A DNA stretch of 30,415 nucleotides, from the NCBI GenBank assembly GCA_048635425.1, contig JAIVYN010000011.1:1-30415 (forward strand), in the 5' to 3' direction. Below the pieces are notes generated by a model. It was not told the origin of the DNA, searched no databases, and worked only from the letters and a program-made list of their open reading frames with translations. The translations under genes and the position numbers were made by a program. Positions 7,439 through 13,848 of this stretch are shown here, piece by piece. The DNA comes from NIOZ-UU13 sp048635425 (GTDB lineage Bacteria; Planctomycetota; Phycisphaerae; Sedimentisphaerales; Anaerobacaceae). How positions within the stretch are numbered: the stretch's first letter is position 1; the number at the start of each line of letters is the position of its first letter.

Positions 7439-8137
7439 TTCTGCACCTTTGTTTGTAACATTACCCCAACACAATTGCTCAAAGACTCTTATCATCGCAG
7501 GGAAATATCGTAATTCAAGCCCTAATACAAATTTTTTAAGTTCCAGCTTTTTTCAAACATAGCGAAGGCTTGCCCATCGTTAAACAACAAAAACTATGAT
7601 CCTGTAAAGCAGGCCAAAAAGGCTGGGAAATATTTGGCTGGACACCTTAAAAGTGGTTTTTAGGAGAATTTATTAAAGGGGAATAAGCCCATTTTTTGAC
7701 GCAGATTTGGATGTTTTCTTAGATATGATGAGTTTCCTAAATAGGAAATTCCTCCGAAATACGAAAATATACTATTTTCAGGAAGTTCTGACGTTTCCTC
7801 GTCCTCGGTGAAAAAAATCCTCAAAATGTTGGGTATAATCGTAAAATTTTAAGAATTTTGTAAAAAATAATACAAAAGGCTTGACAAAGTTATGTAAATA
7901 GATAAAATACACCTTGTGTTTGGTATATATCAAATAAACAGAGTTGAATTAATCTCCCAGCAGCCCCAGTCGTTTTGCTTCGACTTCGGTGAGTTCAATC
8001 AACGAGTTAAAAAACAAAGCAGCGGTGGCAAAACGGTGGGGGCGGGGCGTGTTGGCCTAATATAACCCTTTAATGCTCGTATCAAGGCATGGCCGACGAT
8101 CAACCTCGTGCTGCGTAGTGACTTCGCAGAGTAGAAG
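7439..8137. other. Long non-coding region with leader of the double-HTH gene
   Basis: About 700 bases without a convincing gene. The left half is AT-rich and holds a short TTTCCTA-AA-TAGGAAA palindrome near 7734-7749. A strong promoter at 7881-7908 would give a leader of roughly 220 bases ahead of the gene at 8138. That leader contains at least two small hairpins, AGTCG...CGACT near 7968-7985 and CTGCG...CGCAG at 8111-8129, the latter just upstream of the start codon. The minus strand of 7949-8056 has a stop-bounded frame without ATG ending LIELTEVEAKRLGLLGD, possibly a gene remnant. Confidence 0.5.
7881..7908 (+). promoter_or_regulatory. Near-consensus sigma70-type promoter
   Basis: TTGACA and TAAAAT are 16 bases apart, with an AT-rich surround. 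It points at the double-HTH/ATPase gene row beginning at 8138, after a leader of about 220 bases. Confidence 0.7.
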
Positions 8138-8554
8138 ATGAAAAAGATTCACACAAATATCTCACAGAAAACGCTGGAAGACAAAAATCGGTATCGAGAC
8201 GAAATCGACCTTCTGCACGGCAGGCTGAATTTACTCGATGGAAAAGACAAGGTCCTGATGACAATGTATCTGGAGAACGGCAATAGCTTTCGACAGATAG
8301 CCCGACTGACCGGCATTAGCGATACAAGTATTGCTCGAAGAATAAACGGATTGACAAAACGACTCTTAAACAGCCAATACATAATCTGCTTGCGGAACCG
8401 TGACAAATTTACCAGAGAACAGATGACTATCGCAAAGGACTATTTCCTGACAGGTATGTCAATGAGAGAAATCGCCATAAAACGGCGCTGGAGTTGTTAT
8501 CACGTTCGAGAAACCATAATAAAAATAAAAAGCATCCTGAATGATTATGGATAA
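8138..8554 (+). CDS. Double helix-turn-helix, sigma-region-4-like regulator of a phage-type gene row
   Basis: A 138-residue basic protein with two helix-turn-helix segments. The first (about residues 35-77, with NSFRQIARLTGISDTSIARR) looks like sigma70 region 4 or related phage regulators. The second (about 92-135, with GMSMREIAIKRRWSCYHVRE) has the same design. No region 2 is present, so it is not a full sigma factor; a DNA-binding phage late or early regulator is likely. It is preceded by a near-consensus promoter and a structured leader, but only a weak GA-rich ribosome site. Next gene starts 27 bases downstream on the same strand. The exact family is not recognised. Confidence 0.75.
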   Translation: MKKIHTNISQKTLEDKNRYRDEIDLLHGRLNLLDGKDKVLMTMYLENGNSFRQIARLTGISDTSIARRINGLTKRLLNSQYIICLRNRDKFTREQMTIAKDYFLTGMSMREIAIKRRWSCYHVRETIIKIKSILNDYG

Positions 8555-8581
8555 TCCAACACAAAATACGAGGTACGAGTT

Positions 8582-9229
8582 ATGCCAACATACGGTGTTT
8601 CTAAAAGTTTCAACTGGCAGGGAAAAATTACCGAAAAGGTTGCCTTAGTCTGCAGGATGTTCGGGCTAACTGTGGACGGACTCACTAAAAGGCGTCTCAA
8701 CCATAGCTGTCAATTGGAAATAAATGATGGTAACATCGTCTTTATCACAGGTCCATCGGGGGCCGGCAAAAGCGTTCTATTGGGCGAACTGGAAAAATCC
8801 ATCCCCGCCCGGGACAGGATGAATCTTACCCGAATAAAACTGCCGAGCGACAAAACGCTAATCGATTGTATTGACGGCGACTTGCTGAGAAGCCTTAGAA
8901 TGCTCAGCATCGCCGGGCTGAACGATTGTTTCTGTATTCTCAATCAGCCCTGCAATCTCAGCGAAGGTCAAAAGTACCGTTTTCGCCTGGCTATGGCACT
9001 GGCGGCGAGAAAGAAATTCATCTTCGCTGACGAATTCTGCTCTGAATTAGACCGCATTACTGCTGCGGTGATTTCATACAATGTCCACAAGTTCGCAAAG
9101 CGTACCGGAACGATATTTATTTTGGCCTCAAGCCACGATGACATACTGCTCGATTTATCGCCGGACGTTCTGGTCGTCAAGGAATTATCAGGACCGACAC
9201 AGGTTATCTATAAGAAGGCAGGCAAATGA
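8582..9229 (+). CDS. Soluble ABC-type ATPase (COG2401/MK0520-like)
   Basis: A 215-residue ATPase with a complete ABC core: Walker A GPSGAGKS (57-64), ABC signature LSEGQ (126-130) followed by a helical RFRLAMALAARKK, Walker B KFIFADEF (145-152) with catalytic Glu151, and an H-loop in SSHDD (His185). The region between Walker A and signature is only about 60 residues, shorter than in transporter ATPases, and no membrane partner lies nearby. By layout it recalls the ABC ATPase part of COG2401 proteins, where it is fused to an acetyltransferase domain that is absent here (from memory, not searched). GAGG lies 8 bases before the ATG. The stop overlaps the start of the next gene (ATGA), implying translational coupling with a phage replication-type protein. 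Role unknown. Confidence 0.8.
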   Translation: MPTYGVSKSFNWQGKITEKVALVCRMFGLTVDGLTKRRLNHSCQLEINDGNIVFITGPSGAGKSVLLGELEKSIPARDRMNLTRIKLPSDKTLIDCIDGDLLRSLRMLSIAGLNDCFCILNQPCNLSEGQKYRFRLAMALAARKKFIFADEFCSELDRITAAVISYNVHKFAKRTGTIFILASSHDDILLDLSPDVLVVKELSGPTQVIYKKAGK

Positions 9230-9360
9230 AAATCAAGTACGTCCAACTGGAAAGCGATGCGTTTTTGACAGATTTAGATTACATCGTGATGTCTCATGCC
9301 GAAAGAAGTGTATATTGCACCTTGATCTTTTATCTTACTTCCAACAACGGTGCGGTTTAG
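9226..9360 (+). pseudogene. 5' fragment of a DUF1376-like phage replication protein, cut off by the IS element
   Basis: The frame starts at an ATG overlapping the stop of the ATPase gene by 4 bases and encodes 44 residues, including QLESDAFLTDLDYIVMSHAE and RSVYCTLIFYLTSNNG. This matches the typical N-terminus of phage/prophage DUF1376-like replication proteins (a DxFLTD start, then M..aER.vY..LI.yLy.nnG), which normally continue for 100 or more residues. The stop TAG falls at the left boundary of the inserted element (TTTAGCCA at 9356-9363). No continuation is found beyond the right end of the element, so the rest of the gene has been lost by deletion. Confidence 0.7.
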
Positions 9361-9363
9361 CCA

Positions 9364-9393
9364 TTTCCTATGCGGCGAAAAGGCCATAGGAAA
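9364..9393 (-). terminator. Hairpin over the 3' end of the transposase gene
   Basis: TTTCCTATG (9364-9372) pairs perfectly with CATAGGAAA (9385-9393) around a 12-base loop that contains the last codons. Its location spanning the stop codon at the IS end suggests a terminator or a structure that blocks read-through from outside. Confidence 0.5.
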
Positions 9394-10744
9394 CGGTTTC
9401 AATTAATTCTTGAACTCGTTGCGAAAACCTCAAGTTGGGTGAAATTCGATGTTGCCACAAAACTTTACGCAAAGCGGACAGCATATCCACAAAGGATGGA
9501 TGCCGTTTATGCGCGTACCACGGCATCGTTTCCGGCAGCAACGATGGCTCATCAACAGCGCATCGAGCATACCAAGCCTTCACCAACGTCAGCAACACCA
9601 TTGCCAACGGGGCTTGACGGTTCACAGTCTTACTGCACCAGCCTTGTGTAGATTCAAAGCCCATATGCTGCTTTGCCTCCAATATACATTCTTCAACTCC
9701 CCAGCGGTCGTAATACCGCTGCACAATTTCTTCGTCCGCCACTGTGGCATCGGTGCAAAAGAAAAAGTCGTCCTTTTCTTTTCCCGATGGGTCTCGAACA
9801 ATAACCATTCTGATCGGAACGCCCCGGCAGACGTGATACCACAGACAGGTTATCCCCAAAACCAGACGTTGAACCTGATAGCCCTGCTTGTAAACCGTTA
9901 TCTTTTTCCAGCCTTTCTTTCGATAAGCAGCTATCTTTCGCGGGCAAGGCAGACGCTTTCCTTTCTTCGGCTTTCTCCCACGTTTGCCTTTGGGGCTTCG
10001 TTTGGGAAGCAACTGGTAAATGGCCGCGTCTCTGCGAATCCGACTGACAAGATTCACTCCTTCCGGCAACACCTGAACTACTTGACGCTTGGCGTATTGT
10101 CCGTCGGCCGAAATCCGCAATTGTACCTCTGGAAGGGCTTCTGCGGCGGTTTGAATCATTTCGCCCGCCAGTTCCTGGCGAGAACGAAAGATATCTTCGC
10201 TCTTGCAATCCGACCGCTTTCGGTACAATGTGAAAACTGCAGGAAGAACCCATCGAATCATCGACCACCGCGGCAACCTTACTGTAATTGCTCCCACAAT
10301 CCAGTTGTGAGCCCAGTGAATGACCGTTCCCTTGTGCGAAGAAGCGCTGGTCGAGGCATCCTTGAACCAGCCAGCGTGAGCGACATGTTTGCCACACCTG
10401 CCTACGGTGGTATCGTCGATAGCCATATCCGCCACTGGTTTGCCTGTGAATTCGTCCAGTACACCCGATTCTATAATCATCGGATAAATTACATGAACCA
10501 GCACCGCTATGCTCAATTCTTCCAACGACCATGCTGCCCGGTAGAAAAATTTTTGATAGACCGTCCAATGTTTCTCGGCCAAATTGCTCAACGTACGAAA
10601 TATTCCCGTTACTGTAGCAGGACCACGTTTGAGGATCCAGCCCAACACGATCTGCTGCCAGGTCCTGGCTGTGGGTTCGGTGAATATATACGAAAGTTGA
10701 AGAACAATATTGTTCCATGCCGATACAAGAGATATAGCGTCCAT
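9368..10744 (-). CDS. IS4/IS701-type DDE transposase
   Basis: A 458-residue transposase that appears complete. The first catalytic Asp is in MAIDDTTVGRCGKHV (about residues 107-121), the second in RISADGQYAKR (about 213-223), and the Glu in YDRWGVEECILEAKQHMGFE (about 353-372), the YREK-like motif typical of the group. A very basic linker (RSPKGKRGRKPKKGKR, about 248-263) lies between. I start at the ATG at 10744, which has GGGAGG 5 bases upstream; the ATG six codons earlier lacks one. Long antisense and frame-shifted open frames over this gene are shadows. No frameshift or internal stop was seen, so the element may still be active. Confidence 0.88.
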   Translation of the reverse strand: MDAISLVSAWNNIVLQLSYIFTEPTARTWQQIVLGWILKRGPATVTGIFRTLSNLAEKHWTVYQKFFYRAAWSLEELSIAVLVHVIYPMIIESGVLDEFTGKPVADMAIDDTTVGRCGKHVAHAGWFKDASTSASSHKGTVIHWAHNWIVGAITVRLPRWSMIRWVLPAVFTLYRKRSDCKSEDIFRSRQELAGEMIQTAAEALPEVQLRISADGQYAKRQVVQVLPEGVNLVSRIRRDAAIYQLLPKRSPKGKRGRKPKKGKRLPCPRKIAAYRKKGWKKITVYKQGYQVQRLVLGITCLWYHVCRGVPIRMVIVRDPSGKEKDDFFFCTDATVADEEIVQRYYDRWGVEECILEAKQHMGFESTQGWCSKTVNRQAPLAMVLLTLVKAWYARCAVDEPSLLPETMPWYAHKRHPSFVDMLSALRKVLWQHRISPNLRFSQRVQELIETVSYGLFAA

Positions 10745-10873
10745 GCCGACCTCCCAATACATTGTTTATGTTTTCCCAACACATATATCGGGTTGTCGGC
10801 ATCTTTTTTATCAATTCTATATCTCCAAATTTTGGCTAAAGTTCACACCTGGTGACATCGACTCTAAACCGAA

Positions 10874-10947
10874 CGCGCCCGGCAGGACTCGAACCTGCAA
10901 CCTTCGGATTCGAAGTCCGCGACTCTATCCAATTGAGCTACGGGCGC
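10874..10947 (-). tRNA. tRNA-Arg, anticodon TCG
   Basis: The minus strand folds into a full cloverleaf: acceptor stem GCGCCCG with CGGGCGC, D-arm GCTC...GAGT, an anticodon arm with the 7-base loop CTTCGAA (anticodon TCG, reads CGA), and a T-arm GCAGG-TTCGAGT-CCTGC. The anticodon stem has a G-A at its outermost pair. No CCA is encoded, so it is added after transcription. It has a near-perfect promoter. The tRNA 3' end faces the IS element 34 bases away; tRNA 3' ends are common prophage attachment sites and phage-like genes lie on that side. Confidence 0.95.
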
Positions 10948-10968
10948 GAAAATCCGTAATTTCTTGAA

Positions 10969-10997
10969 ATATAACAACTTTCCACACTGCCTGTCAA
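10969..10997 (-). promoter_or_regulatory. Promoter of the tRNA-Arg gene
   Basis: On the minus strand TTGACA and TTATAT are 17 bases apart, ending about 21 bases before the tRNA 5' end. Confidence 0.8.
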
Positions 10998-11036
10998 CTC
11001 TTTCGAGGAGCGATTTGGTAAATATCACTACAAAGA

Positions 11037-11081
11037 GTCATTTTGGTGTCAGTCTGGCATATTATTGTGACCCAAAATGAC
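11037..11081. other. 14-bp stem-loop between the tRNA and the oxidoreductase gene
   Basis: GTCATTTTGG (11037-11046) pairs perfectly with CCAAAATGAC (11072-11081), and the inner GTCA pairs with TGAC across a one-base bulge, leaving a 16-base loop. No T-run follows, so it may be an operator, a dispersed repeat or an RNA element. The rest of 10948-11326 holds two promoters and otherwise nothing recognised. Confidence 0.55.
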
Positions 11082-11248
11082 ATGTTTCCACCGACAGGTG
11101 TCCTGCGGAGTGCGCGTGCACCGGTCCTTGTATGCCGGCAGGGCTGGTCCAAGAAATTTCAGAAATGGACTCAGTTTAACTCAGTTGAATAGTCTCACTT
11201 TTTCTCTTGCATCCCGTTGTCCCAATGCGTAAAATTAATGCTTTCGGC

Positions 11249-11277
11249 TTGACAGCAAACAACTAAAACTATATGTG
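11249..11277 (+). promoter_or_regulatory. Candidate promoter of the Gfo/Idh/MocA gene
   Basis: A consensus TTGACA is followed 17 bases later by TATGTG, a weak -10 box, about 50 bases upstream of the start codon at 11327. Confidence 0.4.
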
Positions 11278-11326
11278 TTATGTAAAATTGCAGAAGCCTT
11301 CCAAAACCATAACATAAGGAGAAAAA

Positions 11327-12673
11327 ATGATGAAGACCAACATCGTTCAACGGCGCCAGTTCCTGAAATCCACCGCGGCCACAGGGATCGGATTGCTCAT
11401 TCTGCCCAGCGGTACACTCTCCGGCGCCAACTCACCGAGCAACAAGCTCAATATCGCCATGATCGGTACATGGGGCCGGGCAGATGCGCATTTCGGAGCG
11501 ATCTCGAGCGAGAACGTTGTGGCCCTGTGCGACGTAGATGAGAACCACATCGCCCACGCCGCCAAGAGGTTCCCGAAGGCCAAAACATACGTCGATTGGC
11601 GTAAATGTCTCGAACAAAAGGACCTCGATGCCGTGATTTGCTGCACCACGGACCACACCCACGCTTTCATCGCCAACTGGGCGTTGAATCGCGGTCTGCA
11701 CTGCTTCTGCGAAAAGCCCCTGGGCAACACCGTTGAAGAAGCACGCATCGTCCGGGCAAACTACCTCAAGAACAAACATAAGCTGGCAACGCAGGTCGGC
11801 ACGCAGCGTCACGCCAAACCAAACTTCGAGCGTGTGCGCGAGCTAATCAAAGACGGAGCGATTGGCGAATTAACAGATGCCTATGCCTGGGGCAATCGCC
11901 AGCTTCGCAGGCCCGGCTATCCGCCGGCCAAAGGCACGCCGCCAAAAACCCTCCACTACGACCTGTGGATTGGGCCGGTACCCTTCCACCCGTACAACCC
12001 CGAGTATTTCAAAGGCGGGCCCGGTATGAATTGCCTCTCGTGGAATATGTACTGGGATTTCGGCACCGGCCAGGTCGGCGATATGGGCAGTCATACCATC
12101 GACCTGGTGTGGAATGCGATTGACGCGGGTCTTCCGACGACGGCAGAAGGCCAGGGCGAGAAGTTCAATCCTGAAGTCTCACCCGTCGAATTGCACATCT
12201 CTTCCGATATCCCCGCGAACGATTGGCGCGGGCCTATTCGCGTCCACTGGTACCAGGGCGGCATGATGCCGAGATCGCCGAAGAAATACATCGATCTTAA
12301 CAGGATCGGACACGGTGCTATGTTCAAGGGCACCAAGGGTTATGTTATCTGTGATTTCGATTCGCGGATTTTGCTGCCGTTCGGCGACGACGCCGACCTG
12401 ACGTATCACAAGCGGCGGACAAAGGATGAGGTGATTCCGCCGCTGGGTCACTTCCAGAGGGAATGGGTCGATGCGTGCAAGGGCGACCTGAAGACCTCCT
12501 GCGATTTCGACTACGGCGGCACGGCGGTCGAGATGATGCTGCTGGGTCTTGTTGCCTACCGTGTTGGCAAGAAGCTCGATTACGACGGCGCCAGCGGTCG
12601 TGTCACCAACAGTGCCGAGGGCAACGATCTTCTGCGCCGCCAGTACCGCCCCGGCTGGACCCTCAACGGGTAA
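11327..12673 (+). CDS. Tat-exported Gfo/Idh/MocA-family oxidoreductase (large type)
   Basis: A 448-residue protein of the planctomycete-type exported Gfo/Idh/MocA group. The N-terminus carries a twin-arginine signal (QRRQFLKSTAATGIG, residues 8-22). The NAD(P)-binding Rossmann part begins at LNIAMIGTWGRADAHF (41-56); the cofactor-contacting EKP motif is at 129-131 (CEKPLGNT). The C-terminal part carries the alpha/beta sheet domain with a GDMGSHTIDLVWNAID segment (about 251-267). These enzymes oxidise or isomerise sugars or inositols, substrate unknown here. AAGGAG lies 5 bases before the first of two adjacent ATGs. Its third codon positions are visibly richer in G/C than those of the flanking phage and helicase genes, as in the ThuA gene. 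Confidence 0.9.
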   Translation: MMKTNIVQRRQFLKSTAATGIGLLILPSGTLSGANSPSNKLNIAMIGTWGRADAHFGAISSENVVALCDVDENHIAHAAKRFPKAKTYVDWRKCLEQKDLDAVICCTTDHTHAFIANWALNRGLHCFCEKPLGNTVEEARIVRANYLKNKHKLATQVGTQRHAKPNFERVRELIKDGAIGELTDAYAWGNRQLRRPGYPPAKGTPPKTLHYDLWIGPVPFHPYNPEYFKGGPGMNCLSWNMYWDFGTGQVGDMGSHTIDLVWNAIDAGLPTTAEGQGEKFNPEVSPVELHISSDIPANDWRGPIRVHWYQGGMMPRSPKKYIDLNRIGHGAMFKGTKGYVICDFDSRILLPFGDDADLTYHKRRTKDEVIPPLGHFQREWVDACKGDLKTSCDFDYGGTAVEMMLLGLVAYRVGKKLDYDGASGRVTNSAEGNDLLRRQYRPGWTLNG

Positions 12674-12755
12674 GGCAACGACAGGATGAGGTCCGGATCA
12701 GGATAAGCTGAACGGGATTTTCCTGCACAAGGCGTTTTGTTCAATCGGATAGTCA

Positions 12756-13844
12756 ATGCCTGACAAGCTAAAAGATCTGAACAAGAATCTGTTGGACATC
12801 TCAACCTGGTTGAGATTCGATAGAATTCCCTGGATTATTGCCGGCCCTTGCAGCGCCGAGTCTGAGCGGCAGGTAATCTTAACTGCCAGAGAGCTGGCAA
12901 AGTCTCCCAATGTGAAGGTCTTTCGAGCCGGACTCTGGAAGCCTCGCACACGCCCGGACAGCTTCGAGGGTGTTGGTAAAATTGGTCTGGCGTGGCTCAA
13001 AAACGTTAAGGCCGAAACGTCACTACTGACTACAACTGAAGTGGCAAACGCAAAGCACATTGAGCTTTGCCTTGAGAATAACGTTGACATCCTCTGGGTC
13101 GGGGCAAGAACGACCGTAAATCCCTTCGTCGTGCAGGAAATAGCCAATGCCCTGAAAGGAGTTGATATACCCATCTTAGTAAAGAATCCAATCAATGCCG
13201 AGCTGGGCCTCTGGCTGGGAGCGATCGAGAGACTCTATCACGCCGGCATACGAAAACTCGCTGCGATACATAGAGGTTTTTCAACCTACATCGAAATGGA
13301 TTATCGCAACCGTCCCAACTGGCAGATACCGATTGAGCTCAAAAGGCTGCTCCCAAACTTGCCCTTGATCTGCGACCCAAGCCACATAGCCGGCAATCGA
13401 GATTTAATAGAACCGATCTCTCAAATGGCCCTGGATTTCGGAATCAAGGGGCTCATGATAGAGACCCACATTAATCCGGACGAGGCACTAAGTGATTCAA
13501 AACAGCAGATTACACCTCAGGTATTAATTGAGCTGCTCGAAAGACTCAGGGCCCGAGACAAGGTATTTGCGGATAAACAGCTAAAAAGAAGAATAGCGCG
13601 CCTTCGTGCGGCGATCACCCAGGTGGATTCGAGAATCATACAGGACCTCGCAGAGAGAATGAAGTGGGTCGAGGAAATCGGCAAACTGAAGCAACAACAC
13701 CACATCTCTGTTTTGCAGCTCAACCGATGGGAGACTCTTCTTGAGGACCACATAGCCAAAGCACAGCAGACCGGCCTGGAGGGTGAATTCATAAAAGCCA
13801 TATTCGAACTAATCCACGCCCAGGCGGTAAAAAAACAGTTATAG
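12756..13844 (+). CDS. Bifunctional DAHP synthase / chorismate mutase (type II)
   Basis: A 362-residue cytoplasmic enzyme for aromatic amino acid synthesis: the N-terminal part condenses phosphoenolpyruvate with erythrose 4-phosphate and the C-terminal part converts chorismate to prephenate. DAHP synthase motifs are GPCSAES (30-36), KPRTRP (62-67), IHRG (171-174), CDPSH (206-210) and the metal-site ETH (236-238). The chorismate mutase part covers about 265-362, with the Arg-rich first helix (KRRIARLRAAITQVDSRI) and the ERMKWVEEIGKLK helix. This order of domains is known from Bacteroidetes-type enzymes. The fusion suggests feedback through prephenate. No strong ribosome site precedes the ATG. 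It ends 4 bases before the convergent helicase gene, with no terminator between. Confidence 0.9.
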   Translation: MPDKLKDLNKNLLDISTWLRFDRIPWIIAGPCSAESERQVILTARELAKSPNVKVFRAGLWKPRTRPDSFEGVGKIGLAWLKNVKAETSLLTTTEVANAKHIELCLENNVDILWVGARTTVNPFVVQEIANALKGVDIPILVKNPINAELGLWLGAIERLYHAGIRKLAAIHRGFSTYIEMDYRNRPNWQIPIELKRLLPNLPLICDPSHIAGNRDLIEPISQMALDFGIKGLMIETHINPDEALSDSKQQITPQVLIELLERLRARDKVFADKQLKRRIARLRAAITQVDSRIIQDLAERMKWVEEIGKLKQQHHISVLQLNRWETLLEDHIAKAQQTGLEGEFIKAIFELIHAQAVKKQL

Positions 13845-13848
13845 AAGC

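Larger units (their letters stand above)
9356..10840 (-). mobile_element. IS element of the IS4/IS701-like DDE group
   Basis: A single transposase gene is flanked by short inverted ends: TTTAGCCA at 9356-9363 and TGGCTAAA at 10833-10840. The total length near 1.49 kb suits the group. No target duplication can be seen next to these ends, so the exact ends may differ by a few bases or one flank may have been deleted after insertion. The element cuts a phage-type gene on its left and abuts the tRNA-Arg gene on its right. Confidence 0.7.

Noticed and set aside
7949..8056. Minus-strand remnant ending LIELTEVEAKRLGLLGD as a gene
   Set aside because: No start codon exists between the stops and the frame is only 35 codons; kept only as a possible remnant.
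9449..10855. 468-codon plus-strand open frame opposite the transposase, and a 373-codon frame at 9693-10814
   Set aside because: Both are shadows of the transposase gene. Their sequences lack domain logic and the minus-strand transposase has intact catalytic motifs.
10710..10967. Plus-strand frame of 85 codons ending over the tRNA
   Set aside because: Its second half is the familiar spurious translation of the antisense of a tRNA gene (PGRTRTCNLRIRSP); the first half overlaps the IS.
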